Shown: piece by piece, positions 33,045 through 44,999 of the stretch | How the letters are laid out: the number at the start of each line of letters is the position of its first letter | Numbering within the stretch: the first letter of the stretch is position 1 | Assembly: GCF_963675165.1 (NCBI RefSeq) | Contig: NC_087382.1 | Coordinates: 1,054,001-1,118,000, forward strand | Source: Halichondria panicea | Lineage: Eukaryota > Porifera > Demospongiae > Suberitida > Halichondriidae | Direction of reading: 5' to 3' | Length of the DNA: 64,000 nucleotides | The notes under the pieces: model-generated | Databases searched by the model: none | What the model saw: the letters and a program-made list of their open reading frames with translations, nothing else | What the model was told of the DNA's origin: nothing | Position numbers and translations under genes: made by a program

Positions 33045-33405
33045 GCTTACCGCCACGATGAACCGCGCACGCGGATGTTTTGTTAACCGCACGCTTAATT
33101 CTAAACTCTCGCGGTTAAACAAAGAGCCGCCACCAAAATTTGAGATCAGTCTGCACAAGGTCAAAGGTCAATAAATCATATCTGAATTCAAATTAACTCA
33201 AGGTATTCCTTGGCTATCGATGCAGACTGTAGGACATGATTGATTGACCTTTGACCTTGTGCAGACTAATGAGATTGGAGGTTCTTTGTTTAACCGCGCA
33301 CGCTGTGTGTCTCCTACCGCGTGCGGGCATCAGGACAACCGCGCTCGCTTAATGTCTTTACCGCGAGCGTTTATAGAATTAAGCGCGCGGTTATAACAAA
33401 AGCAC
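33045..33405. mobile_element. MITE with clustered CCGCG motifs
   Basis: Arms TTTTGTTAACCGCACGCTTA and reverse of GCGCGGTTATAACAAAAG pair over about 80 bp, and an inner pair CTGCACAAGGTCAAAGGTCA / TGACCTTTGACCTTGTGCAG lies inside. At least eight AACCGCG/ACGCGG-type words make it strikingly CpG-rich in this AT-rich window. Confidence 0.6.
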
Positions 33406-33469
33406 ATGACCTTAGGCAATTAATAGTAGTCTTACAGTACAGTAACACAATTATAGAGCATGCATTGGC

Positions 33470-33620
33470 TATATATAATTACAAGTTTGTAGACAAAATA
33501 CCGAAATTAAGATTATCAGTGTAATAATTTGCACTATAGTATTCTAATGAACCCAGTATTGACGGATTGTTGTGGACAAGATTTTTGCAAGAGCTGTCTA
33601 ACAAAATGGCTATATGTTAT
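33470..33620 (+). pseudogene. TRAF-like gene fragment (RING part)
   Basis: Matches NYKFVDKIP and, after a frame break, NPVLTDCCGQDFCKSCLTKW of the intact gene's RING. Interrupted directly by palindrome P1. Confidence 0.75.
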
Positions 33621-33758
33621 AGTTGTGACACATGCACGAGTACCACATGGGATATATTGGCTCAGTAGTGACTTAGGCCCAAGGGCGCAGGCCTCGAAGG
33701 CAAAGGCACTACTGAGCCAATATATCCCATATGTGCACGAGTGAGCTGTGTAACAACT
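33621..33758. repeat. Variable-arm palindrome P1
   Basis: Outer AGTTGTGAC / GTAACAACT, arms CATGGGATATATTGGCTCAG (perfectly paired for 25 bp with CACTACTGAGCC...CCCATATG), core GGCCCAAGGGCGCAGGCC. Confidence 0.7.
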
Positions 33759-34154
33759 GATTTGTTGCATTCCTTGTTGTATTCCTTTCCGTGTACACAT
33801 CACTCCTTTTATAGGACAACTAGTTTCAACTACTTGTGGTGGCTGTGGAATGCACCAGACGCACGAAAAACGTTTTCTGCCTATCACTGAATCTGTTAAC
33901 ACTATAAAAGGGACCATTTCAGGTTACTGGGTGGAGGGTGGGCTTTAGGTAACTTCAGCCATACTATGCCAGGCTTAACCTGTGCCATATGGCAGATATT
34001 GGCACAGTGTTTCCTTTGATCTGCCCACTCAAAATGCAACAAAGCTATATACAGGGAAAGAAAACAAGCCCACATTGTCGAGAGGCTAATTCAATAATAA
34101 TATTATGAAAGATAAACAAATGAAGCGAGCCATCATGCCCATCACAATAGCTTA
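33759..34154. other. Insert between TRAF fragments
   Basis: No gene. Ends with TTTGATCTGCCCACTCA and TGCAACAA words also found at 42000-42026 downstream of palindrome P2, so P1 and P2 may be parts of a longer element of about 420-490 bp. Confidence 0.45.
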
Positions 34155-34460
34155 AAGATCTACTGTCCTATAATCGCTCCAAGTCTAGTATACACTGGGT
34201 GAATGTAATCAACATCTCGAGAAATGCTTGTTTGTAGAGGTATCGTGCACTAGGAAATGTGAAGAAAGAAAACTACTAAAAGAGCTCAACAATCACGAGC
34301 CCAAACCGTCTGAGTATTGCAAAGAATTGGGAATGCACTAAAAAATAATGGCCAAAAGTCATTTCGACGAATGTCTATAGATTTTCCAAGTTCTTGCCCC
34401 AAAAATTGTGGGCATGAAACACTACAGCGCTGGAAATTAGCAGGTCACCAGAAGGTCTGG
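34155..34460 (+). pseudogene. TRAF-like gene fragment (zinc-finger part)
   Basis: Continues the fragment at 33470: matches LKIYCLNRS, CNQHLEKCL, CGEIMLRKDL, PNRLVRC, and SCPNSCGHEKIQR of the intact gene with several deletions and stops. Confidence 0.75.
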
Positions 34461-35780
34461 AATAGATCCTAGGTGCCAACTGTCCCAAATTGGCCGGGAC
34501 TGTCCCAGATTTAGCACCCCTGTCCCTTGTTTCTTGTCGTTTCCTCTCTCTCTCCATCTCATCTTGCAGTCCGCATGCAGTCGAGCAGCTTCCTCCTCTC
34601 GTCATTTACGCTCTTTCTCCTAGGGTCAGTGGGTGCGTATATGTAACTATTAGGTGGGTATATGTAACTATTGGTATATGTAACTATTGTCCCGAAAGGA
34701 AACTGCTGTTCACCTCAGATATCCCGAATTTTCAAGGTTGCTGCTCCTGAGCTGGGTTATACTAAGCTTCGATAAAGCTTAACAAGCCTGGAAAAGCTTA
34801 GAACACTGTGGCTACTATCCAAGAAAATGGACATACATGATGCTGCCAGGGTTGGTGTACCAGACCCTTCATCACACTATAATTATCAGTTTGAATCTTG
34901 AGCTAGAATCTTAAACATAAACAGCTAGCTTTACACAAGAAAATAACTTACAAATAGCTAAAGTCTACTTGTGTTGAAGTTGACCTTCATAATGTTGTCA
35001 TAACTTCATAATACTTCATACTGAAATTCAAAATTATACCATTGGATTCCTTATAATCATCGTAACATAACATTATTATTAATAGAATGGGAGAGAAAAG
35101 CTCCAGCTTCTTCTTTTGGCTTTATTCGAGACTAGTATAGGGATGTTGGTCTGACAGAGGATGTGTATGGCTATATATGGACAACGTGATTTGGAGGGAG
35201 TCAAGCTGCCGTACAAATGGCTGGCAGTGGAGAGTCTAAACGATGCTATGAGACGACCGACGTGGTACATTGCTATATAATGTTGAATAATTTGCATATT
35301 GAATTTCAATAATAATTATTGTTATTAACCCTTTCCTCGCTGAAGCCGTCTTTTTCCGGCCGCACTACTCAAAAAATTGCTGTCCACGCTGTGTTGGAGC
35401 TATGCACACGCTGTAGGTACCTGACCAGCACATGCATGCGCATGTAGGGCTAGCCTTGTTCCCAGGTACGAGGCTAATGTAGGACTAGGCTCGATTCAAG
35501 GCCTCGATTCAAGGCTGATTAAAATACGGCGTGGTACGTATTGCAAGGGTGATAGTGCGCATGCATTAGTTTATTCACCAGAATCTGAGGAATCCCCTTT
35601 TTCTTTCGCTCTTCTATTTTCTACTATGTACATCAGCTTAGCTCTCTGTTGCGTTGTTCCAGAAGGCTTTCACACTAGTGTGAAGCCAGAAAAGAGGCTC
35701 TCATCTACTCATCTATGTATGACGGCTGTATGGTGTCGACGTCTTAGCTTGGATGTGTACAGTCTATGGGAAGTGTATGG
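34461..35780. other. Spacer with small repeats
   Basis: No gene. Three GTATATGTAACTATT units occur at 34637-34688. From about 35440 TAGCCTC-type ends appear (CTCGATTCAAGGC). Confidence 0.45.
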
Positions 35781-36462
35781 CAGGGGCGGATCCAAGAAAA
35801 ATGAAAGGGGGGGGCTAGTAGAGAGGGGAGAAGCCCCGTACGAGGGTGGCAGAGCCACCCAGGGGGTGGGTACGGGAGGGGGAGCATCCTCCTCCCGCCT
35901 CTCCAGAGGTGACATTTTTTAGCTTTTTACAATTTGCTCACAATTTGACCTTTGAACTTTTAGGGTTATATTAATGAGTGAATACTGAATACGAAAATGT
36001 TATACAAAAAACTCGTTCTAATCAACATTAATGAAAGAATCACAATGACTGCACTGAGCTGAAAAAGTCTGAGATCTGCTCCATGTTGCAGCAGCATGCA
36101 CAATAGCCTCCTTCACAAGGCCTAGGAAGAGAGGCCTGGGATTGAGGCTACAAAACATTGAACAAGGAGGAGCTGACTCAGCAACAGCAATATAGTTTAC
36201 CTATGGCTATGCACTTTGAATTAGTATGTAAGTCTATAGCTAGCTAGCTAGCTGCTAGGTCCAGCTAGCTAGCCTAGATCCTTAATTTATACTCTTATAG
36301 TAGCTAGACCTGGCTGTTGTCTAGCATCTCTTAAGTCAGTGAGTGCATGTACATGCAGATGCATAAGTAACAAGGTTGGTGGCAAAATTGTTGTAACCTC
36401 AGACTAGCAATACATAGATCGTTTTTTCAAAAGGGCAAAACCACCCCCTAGTTCCGCCCCTG
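35781..36462. mobile_element. hAT-like MITE (CAGGGGCGG ends), copy 1
   Basis: Starts CAGGGGCGGATCCAAG and ends TTCCGCCCCTG, with AAAAGGG tracts next to both ends. The copy at 45000-45407 has the same ends and the phrase GCCCCGTACGAGGG. A TAGCCTC-type element is nested at 36104-36150. Confidence 0.65.
36104..36150. mobile_element. Short TAGCCTC-family MITE, nested
   Basis: TAGCCTCCTTCACAAGGCC...GGCCTGGGATTGAGGCTA, 47 bp hairpin. Target duplication not evident. Confidence 0.65.
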
Positions 36463-37267
36463 ATTATGGTGCCTCTTAACTGCTACTTGCGAAGACAACC
36501 TGGCCATAGGACTATCGTAGACGGAGATGAGAGCTTCTTCTGTCTTTAGACTAGTGCTCAAGCCTTCTACACCAACGCAATAGATTGCATAAGCCACAGC
36601 TTCACAGAACTCAGTCATGGAGATAAATTTAAGTATTACGGAACATATTCTTAGTAAACGAACTAATTTACGGTCTAATTTACTAAGGTTTTACGTTCGT
36701 AGTACGATAACCCATATTCTGGGTAATTTGAAGCGCATGCGCACTATCACCCTTGCAATAGGTACCAGGTCGTATTTTAATCGGCCTTGAATCGAGGCCA
36801 GAAGAGGTTGGACACGCATCATAATGTTTTACGGAGGAAATGTGTGTGCATGGAGAGATATACGGAAACTTGCATGCAGAGAACATGCAGTAGCTATAAT
36901 AATATTCAGCCAATTCAAAAGCCTGCTAGACTAGTAAATGATGCTAAAAATACCCAGTGAAACTAGAAACTGAGTAGCATAGTCATACTAGAAGCAATGC
37001 GGAGCCAGAAACTTAGATTAGTCACAAACATCGAGTTGTTGCTGCACTTGCCTTTGTTTTTTTACTCCTGTCGATGTAGCAGGTATATAGCAATCATATT
37101 GTTAAACTACTACGACTCATTAACTAACTGGAGATATAATACAAGAGAGATAGACAAGCAAGAATGGAAGATTTAAGTAAAATGCTGACTCAGCAGGATC
37201 GAAAAGGATCGATTTTAAGCATATTCATTGATGACTACGGATGACGCGTGTCCAGCCTCCTCCGAGG
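36463..37267. other. Spacer with TAGCCTC-family half
   Basis: 36705-36802 (CATATTCTGGGTAA, GCGCATGCGCACTATCACCC, CGTATTTTAATCGGCC) mirrors 35508-35570, so about 35480-36802 may be one older, nested member of the family. No gene. Confidence 0.5.
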
Positions 37268-37365
37268 CTAATGTAGGACCAGAAAGCCAGAAATCAGAAA
37301 AGGTGGAAGTGAAGGGAAAATGAGTGGACGTAGCAGGGCAATGCATTTCAAAATTAACCCTTGCA
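37268..37365 (+). repeat. Dispersed 95-bp repeat
   Basis: AGGACCAGAAAGCCAGAAAT and GTAGCAGGGCAATG recur at 46222-46320 in the same orientation. Unknown type. Confidence 0.65.
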
Positions 37366-37474
37366 GATGTAATAGCTAGCTGGAGCTTAGCCTCGATTCC
37401 AGCCGCGAAGAGAAAGGCGTGGCCTGGTATACCTTGCGCGAAATAATTGACAGCAATTTCATCATACAAAATTG

Positions 37475-38636
37475 AAAACGGACCGATCATCAACTAAAGT
37501 GGCCTATGCCTGAAATGGAAGTGAACTCAGTACTACGGAAAATGAAATTCTGTATATATCCGACTAGAAAAACATTTGCAATGTGAAAAATTGCTAGGAT
37601 TGGCCAGGGGAACCACAAAAAAGCGTGGGAACAAGAAATCAGACGAGAGCATAACTCCAATCCGTTACAACGTCAATCACATGTACTGGTAGTTTTCCCA
37701 TGTTTCCATGTTCCAATATATCACGCAATTTTTACTGGTGGGGTGATGACCAATCCCTATAATATTTATTATACATCCATTTTGGAATGTGGGGTACATA
37801 ATCATGATGATTTGTGATGAATTGATGTTCCTAATACATGCAGTGTTGATCATGAGCACAGGTATATACACACAGTCCATCCATGCGTAGTAACATGCAC
37901 GGATCGTATATACTGGTGACCTGCATGGAATGATGTGGTGGATGGAAGCTGATAGATGGATCTGGAACACAGTCTATTATTTAATATACTATGTATTGTA
38001 CATGTTCATGACGTTGTAACGGATTGGAGTTATGCTCTCGTCTGATTTCTTGTTCCCACGCTTTTTTGTGGTTCCCCTGGCCAATCCTAGCAATTTTTCA
38101 CATTGCAAATGTTTTTCTAGTCGGATTCCCTTTCTTTTTCAGTACAGTTTACGTATCATGACATGCATAAGTGAAACGTCAAGAGGCAGTACAGAAGTTC
38201 AAGAAGAGAAGACAGGACTAATCAGATATTTTCTCGAATATCTCTGGACTAATAATAGTAATGCTTGATATGTTGAATTTGCGAATCAGTATTAAATGAC
38301 AGCCATTTTAAGAACATGATATCTAGCCAGTGCATATAGCATGCCTGTCAGAGAAAGGGAGCTAGAGCTGAACAGTGTGAAGAAAAGCAACACCTCAGGC
38401 TCTGGAAAAGCACGGCTGCACTGTTTTCGCCTATCTATTATTAATTGGCCACAAAGCAATTGCTGAGTCATTAAAGATGGCGGAATTGTCTAGGTATAGA
38501 GACTGAGAGGTGATCTGCCTCGTGGAAGCAATCGCAAATCTGAAGAAGCGCTTTGTAATCCAGGTTGTAGTAGTTTGGAAACCCTGTGCAGAATGTCCTG
38601 GAGATGGCTGTACTTGGAGCAAATGCTGGGCAAGAA

Positions 38637-38673
<37 letters not shown>

Positions 38674-39440
38674 GTCAGTCAGACCATAGATTGAAGAGTT
38701 AGAGGGATAGGAAACGGTTGGTATCTCGAGTAACATCCGCGCTACGCTGCGGTTTAATCGAGGCCATCACAACAATATCTATTTCTACACTCACTGCATA
38801 ATAAACTACAAGTAACTGTGCTTAGTCCGTGCAACTCACTTATATTTCAAGGTCTATACCTATTGTAGTAGTCATAACCAGCACGCTTACACGTTACATG
38901 TTCCAATAGCTCTAAAACAGCCTTGGGAACATATAACTTTATTGGAAAGTCTCTTTTTACTGGGTGTGGTCAGTCATTAGCAAGTACTACACGTGACTCA
39001 TGGACTAGGCGTGTTATAAGTTGCTGAAAGAGGTGATGTCTCGAGGAAACACAGCTTTGGGAGTTACCCGGCAAAAATGTACTTAAACTATTTGTCTAGC
39101 CAGTTCCTTGATGTGGCCTTTCCCTGCAGAGATAGAACAGTTTGAACATGAGTCAAAATAATTGAAATATTGCTAAACACAGGCAAACCCACTGCCAATC
39201 CTATGTAAAACCTACTGGTTTTACTAATAGAGCAACAATCTGCACCAGATGTGGAGTTACAATGAACCGACTACGGAGTGATAGAATGGAGCGAGATATC
39301 AACCCAAGATCACTTTACGTGGACAGTGCATGGGTTGGCTCTAAGAGACTTTGCGTTTCTGACAGTGAAAGAGCACACTTGCAGCTACGAGTGACAAGAG
39401 ACTTTTCGAGATTTATATGCTTCAAACCAAAATGTTTGTA
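37475..39440 (+). pseudogene. TRAF-like gene fragment split by Helentron-like element
   Basis: 37475-37558 matches DHQLKWPMPE and the end of the TTENKALY segment. After the 1.67-kb element, 39228-39440 continues with the CTRC-containing part, TMNRL and RLCVSDSERAH-like remnants of LLLTVREH. The intact gene reads straight across, so the insertion point is exact to a few bases. Confidence 0.8.
37559..39227 (+). mobile_element. Helentron/DINE-1-like element, copy E2
   Basis: Same ends as E1: TCCGACTAG on the left after A, the GTAAAACCTACTGGTTTTAC hairpin and CTAA before T on the right. Longer than E1 because of an insertion of about 390 bp around 38690-39090. No target duplication is apparent relative to the TRAF sequence it splits. 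Confidence 0.7.
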
Positions 39441-39700
39441 TTAGTGTGATTGCTAAAGCCTTAATTGATACGTATACGTAACTCAATAGAGTATAATTAT
39501 GGTCCATAATTAACTTCTCCAATTTTCTTCAGTATAATATTTTCCTGATTAACTTCATCACGTACGTGCTCAATTAGCGTGAGAGCTCACATCACTAAGG
39601 ACCTCTGCGGTTTGCTGTTTGGTCTCGTTTGGCCTGCGATGACTATATCCACAGCTTGCGTCAAACCCGCAGTGAATTGTCTTGTCTATATAATAAATTA
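39441..39700. other. Spacer between opposed element copies
   Basis: Unrecognised AT-rich sequence between E2 and the reversed E3. Confidence 0.4.
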
Positions 39701-41066
39701 TTAGTAAAACCAGTAGGTTTTACATAGGATTGGCAGTGGGTTTGCCCGTGTTTAGCAATATTTCAATTATTTTGACTCATGTTCAAACTGTTCTATCTCT
39801 GCAGGGAAAGGCCACATCAAGTAGACAGATAGTTTATTTAGCCTTTTTTCTCTCTTTGTATCTCTCATTTCATAATCCATGAACATTTTAATGAATAAAT
39901 ATTTTCGTTTTTAAAATTGTACTATTTCGACATTTCACCGCTCTTTGTCTGACTGAGTAAGTAAGTAAGTTTCTTGCCCAGCATTTGCTCCAAGTACAGC
40001 CATCTCCAGGACATTCTGCACAGGGTTTCCAAACGACTACAACCTGGATTACAAAGCGCTTCTTCAGATTTGCGATTGCTTCCACGAGGCAGATGACCTC
40101 TCAGTCTCTATTTCTCTTACCTAGACAATTCCGCCATCTTTAATGACTCAGCAATTGCATTGTGGCCAAATAATAGATAGGCGTGGATAAGAAACCATGC
40201 GCCCAGTGCTGTGCTTTTCCAGAGCCTGAGGTGTTGCTTTACTTCACACTGTTCAGCTCTAGCTCCCTTTCTCTGACAGGCATGCTATAATATTATGCAC
40301 TGGCTAGATATCATGCTCTTAAAATGGCTGTCATTTAACACAAATTCAACATATCAAGCAATTAATTAATATTACTCATTACTATAATATTAGTCCAGAG
40401 ATATTCGAGAAGATATCTGATTAGTCCTGTCTTCTCTTCTTGAACTTCTGTACTGCCTCTTGACGTTCCACTTTTATGCATGTCATGATACGTAAATTTA
40501 TACTTCTGTACTGAAAAAGAAAGGGAATCCGACTAGAAAAACATTTGCAATGTGAAAAATTGCTAGGATTGGCCAGGGGAACCACAAAAAAGCGTAGAAA
40601 CAAGAAATCAGACGAGAGCATAACTCCAATCCGTTACAACGTCATGAACATGTACAATACATATAGTATAGACTGTGTTCCAGATCCATCTACCAACTTC
40701 CATCCACCACATCATTCCATGCAGTCACCAGTACGGTCCGTGCATGTTACTATGCATGGATGGACTGTGTGTACCTGTGCTCAACACTGCATGTATTAGG
40801 AACATCAATTCATCACAAATCATCATGATTATAATTATGCCCGCACAATGGATGTATAATAAATATATATAGGGATTGGTCATCACCCCACCAGTAAAAA
40901 TTGCGTGGTATATTGGCCGGGAAAAAATGGAAAACTACAAGTATACATGTGATTGACGTTGTAACGGATTGGAGTTGTGCTTTCGTCTGATTTCTTGTTC
41001 CCACGCTTTTTTGTGGTTCCCCTGGCCAATCCTAGCAATTTTTCACATTGCAAATGTTTTTCTAGT
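39701..41066 (-). mobile_element. Helentron/DINE-1-like element, copy E3 (reversed)
   Basis: Reads as the reverse complement of E1/E2, starting TTAG plus the hairpin at 39701-39723 and ending TTTTTCTAGT at 41066, with the last bases of the 5' end lost. With E2 it forms a large inverted repeat of more than 1.2 kb per arm. Confidence 0.7.
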
Positions 41067-41079
41067 GCCTATTTATTTA

Positions 41080-41290
41080 TTGGGGGGGGGGGGGAGGGGG
41101 GGGGGGTTTGGAGCCAGGGGGGATACTCCCCCTGTGTACTGTATGACACCCTGCATGGTACAATTGGTACAATAATTATTATACAATAGCTGTGCAATTA
41201 CATTGTACAGATGCTCCCCTGTGTACTGTATGACACCTGGTACAATACAATAGCTGTGCAATTACATTGTACAGATGCTCCCCCTGTGCA
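41080..41290 (+). repeat. G-rich run and short tandem duplication
   Basis: 41083-41106 is an almost pure G run. 41123-41290 holds about two and a half copies of a 66-83 bp unit with CCCCTGTGTACTGTATGACA and CAATTACATTGTACAGATGC. Confidence 0.65.
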
Positions 41291-41535
41291 TGTACTGTGA
41301 CTCGACCCAGTTGACAGTGAAGGTGGTTTCATTCACTCTTACGACTCTCAGACTATACCAACTGGACCAGGTTTTGAAGGAAGGATTTATCACATGACAT
41401 TAAGCGTATACTATACATGCAATGTAACATGAGACTGCATGCATTGTATGCATGCACTCCTGCACTAAATCACTAACATATACTATCTACATAAGATTGT
41501 ATTGTTGTATTGACTCTTATTGTGACACATGTATT

Positions 41536-41671
41536 AGTTATTGCCCAGCCAGAGTGCAACATGCCATATATTGCACTGGAGCAATATAATGCCCGAGGGC
41601 TGCAGGCCCCGAGGGCATTATGTCATCCAGTGCAATATATGGCATGTTGCACGAGGGCGCCGGCAATAACT
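41536..41671. repeat. Variable-arm palindrome P2
   Basis: Outer AGTTATTG / CAATAACT, arms TGCAACATGCCATATATTGC paired perfectly over 25 bp, core ATGCCCGAGGGCTGCAGGCC followed by CCGAGGGCAT. Confidence 0.75.
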
Positions 41672-42949
41672 AACTTGTTGCCCAATGACGTTAAACTCGT
41701 CTGACTGGTCATATAAATCGTAATAAAAGACATGTGTTTTGAAGGAATTTAGTGTATTCATTAGTTTTGCTGAATTCCATAGTAAATTTTTTAGGTTTTC
41801 TTCCCACTAGTAGTTGTAAAGGTAGTAGCCTATAAAAGAGACCAACTGAGTATTGGGTGGGATGGTGGGGCATAAGCCCAAATGGATATCTCTTAAAGAA
41901 ATCTACTGCATTTACACACAGTGCAAGTGCATATAATCCAGTGCAATATATGGTAGCCATGGCAGTGATGCAACATGCATATACTGAGCACTGGATTGTT
42001 TTGATCTGCCCACTCACTGGGCAACAAGCATGCATATAATTTTACCACATGCACTTTAATTAAAAAATTTCATGAGACAAACTGTGCATATATATATATA
42101 TTATAATAATAGTCACTGAGAAATGTCTTGCATGACTGGTTTTTTAGGGGAGCTCCCTCAATGGGAGTGCATGGGATACGAATACTGGGAACGCCCGCGG
42201 GGGTCCGATGATGGGGGGTCGAATCCATCGTTCATGAACAATAATCAAAACTACGTGTGTTAAAAAAGTAAATAATACAAATCTATATAGGTCTTAACTA
42301 CACTGACATGCAACAAACAGTATGGACTTCAAATAAAACTTTGCACTACATAATTCATTCTGTTAATCTAGTATAGTAATATAGCGGCACTATAGGTGAA
42401 AAAAACTATATTACTGAGTATATAGCTGTACTTCAATTAGGCTTTCCGTGAACATTTTATATTCTCTAGTAATAGTTTCGTGCCACTTAATTGTTTTCAT
42501 TTTCAAGCAATCCTGCATTGTACGACTTCTCTGAGCCGAATTCAGATGCAGTCTCATCGACTTTAATGGCTTCATATTGCATGGTGCTATATAATTGTGT
42601 TTGCTGAATCTAGAGTGACTTGGCTTGAGCTGAACACCACCATGCACTCACCGGATTCTTGCTCTGCAAAAAAATTGAAATTTCACAGTCTGGCATGTAC
42701 TAATTTCAACTGGAAATGAGCATATAATTATACACTCCCACCTGTCTAGACATATATATACCGGATTGTTTTTTCCTGAGGCAGAAGTTGATACAATTAA
42801 TGCTATCCATTCTCTGCATTGCTTTAGGAAGCTTGTAACCTAAAAATTAGTAGACATAAAAATATGCTAAAAAATGAAACGTGCACTCCTGAGTACATGG
42901 AAGATGAATACGAACAGGCCTTGCAGTGAGTTAAAGATAGAGAACAACC
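41672..42949. other. Spacer
   Basis: No gene. 42000-42026 shares GATCTGCCCACTCA and GCAACAA with 34016-34045. The rest is AT-rich. Confidence 0.4.
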
Positions 42950-43019
42950 TAGCCTCGATCCCAGGCCGAGTTTTCGCTTTTATTTATAAAAGCGAAAACT
43001 CTTCCTGGGATCGAGGCTA
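42950..43019. mobile_element. 70-bp TAGCCTC-family hairpin MITE
   Basis: Nearly perfect hairpin TAGCCTCGATCCCAGG...CCTGGGATCGAGGCTA flanked by GAGAACAACC at 42940-42949 and 43020-43029, a 10-bp target duplication. Confidence 0.85.
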
Positions 43020-43437
43020 GAGAACAACCATGCATGCAAACACAATAGTGCTGTTGTTGATTGAGAGTAGACCAAACACCCAAGTCAGCCCGAGTATTAA
43101 TTGGAAGGAGAATTACGGTGGCCTTGAAGAGTTGTCTGCACGCATATACAAGCATTGCATGGGATCAACATGCATGTTACTGAATAGCAGGAATGAGAGT
43201 TGATAAACTCACAAGAATAACTATAAAGATTTATTTTTTCCACTTCGTTGCATGCATGGTTAACTTTCTCTGTTTATAGACACTGCGCAAAGCAGCCAAG
43301 AAGAAGAATACATTCACCTGTATACATGCAGGTATATAGCTATAGTCGTTATATAACTTGATGAGAGTACGTACTCTCAAAAACTGGCTGCTATATACAA
43401 TTATTTGAATATACACTATAATTAATATAGATCTCAC
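43020..43437. other. Spacer
   Basis: No gene or repeat recognised. Confidence 0.4.
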
Positions 43438-43495
43438 TATCCTCGAATCCACGCCAATTAAAATATGTATTTTAATCGGCGTGGATTTGAGGCTA
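43438..43495. mobile_element. 58-bp TAGCCTC-family hairpin MITE
   Basis: TATCCTCGAATCCACGCC...GGCGTGGATTTGAGGCTA flanked by AGATCTCAC at 43429-43437 and 43496-43504. Confidence 0.85.
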
Positions 43496-43935
43496 AGATC
43501 TCACCAGAACATGCAACTAGTAGTAGCATCGGTACAACAAATGCCCATATCTCCTTTATCACCAGCACCAACAAAAATCCAACAACTGCATTGTATAAAG
43601 AGGAAAAATAATAAAATAATAATTGTCAGTTGTAATAATTACACGAATTTTTTATTGGGGCCGGGAAGCGCTGCAGTTATCTATAGATCTAGAGGCAACT
43701 CGGTTGGGAATGAGGCTAACTGCAGCTATAAGCTTGTCCTTTCTTGCGCATGCACTATCAGCAAATAAGACAACTTTTCTCCTAATTGTGTGAATTACTT
43801 ATACCCCTCGAAGTAGGATGGAGGGTTCATCCATTTATGCATGTATGTGCAGCATTCTGTTGAGTGCATTGGGTATATATTTTTTTGCAGTGATATAATT
43901 ATGTCTGCTGGACTTATTCATGACCAGTATGGCAC

Positions 43936-44509
43936 TAGCCTCGAGACCAGGCCGATTAAAATACGGCCTGGTCTCTATTGCATGGGTGCATGATAGTGCA
44001 CATGCGCGAACTGAGTTACCCAGAATCTGGGTAACTCGTATACTTTATAGTAAACCTTTGTAAAATTATACCGTAAACTAGTTTGTTTACTAGTTTCTTT
44101 CCGTAATAATTTTAACAAATACTTGTCTCCTGTGAAGTTGTGGCTTATGCTCTCTATTGCGTTGTCGAGAAGGCTTACTAGCTAGCTGTGGCCCTTTATG
44201 GTGTTATCGAGAAGGCTTGCACTAATCTGAAGCCAGAAGAAGCTCTCATTTGTACAGAAACCAAGTTCAAAACATCACACGACCATCCAACCATTATAGA
44301 GGTAGATGAGAGCCTCTTCTGGTTTCAGACTAGTGTGCAAGCCTTCTCGACAATACCATAGAGGGCCACAGCTATAGCTAGCTAGGCTACAAAGCTTCAT
44401 ATACATAGTATAGATATAGTACATGGGCGTGTATGGACCACGCTTATGAGATTAATTACACAGGCAATATATACCAGGCCGTATTTTAATCGGCCTGGAT
44501 TCGAGGCTA
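43936..44509. mobile_element. 574-bp TAGCCTC-family MITE with nested foldback
   Basis: TAGCCTCGAGACCAGGCC...CGGCCTGGATTCGAGGCTA flanked by GTATGGCAC at 43927-43935 and 44510-44518. Its inside (about 44115-44400) is a foldback with AGCTGTGGCCCTTTATGG and CCATAGAGGGCCACAGCTAT, also found at 63684-63960. Confidence 0.85.
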
Positions 44510-44518
44510 GTATGGCAC

Positions 44519-44999
44519 ATGCAGAAGAGTAGTAAGTTTTCTAGGAACCTCATTCTAAATTCTAAGAACAAATAGAAAGTTTTGTCTTTGATTTTTGTGA
44601 GATGAAATTTCTAAGAACACAACAACTCTTACAATGCATGGCTGTAACTATATCAGCATATAATTATTGATTGACATGCACGTATCAGGAGCTGAGCCCA
44701 TGCAGCCTTGCATTGCGTATAACATGTGTAGGGATTCGACCACTTAAGTGACTCTGCATAATTATATATAGAATGCGGTTCTAACCACTTACGAAACGTA
44801 ATTCCCGTTGTCAGCCGCTTCTTCTCTCATTTATGGGCTCCTGCACGTATACAGTTACAATCTCACTCCGTAGGCTGCATTGCTCGATACCATAACTGCT
44901 TCACCTGTAATAATAATAATTTATAGTGAATAAAACTACATTAATTGGTACACAAACTTACACCGCTGTTTTTGTCAGGATCGATAGTTTCGTAAAGCA
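44519..44999. other. Spacer
   Basis: No gene recognised. Confidence 0.4.

Noticed and set aside
42160..42230. Possible tRNA-like sequence (GGTCGAATCC near 42217)
   Set aside because: No cloverleaf could be drawn and box A is missing.
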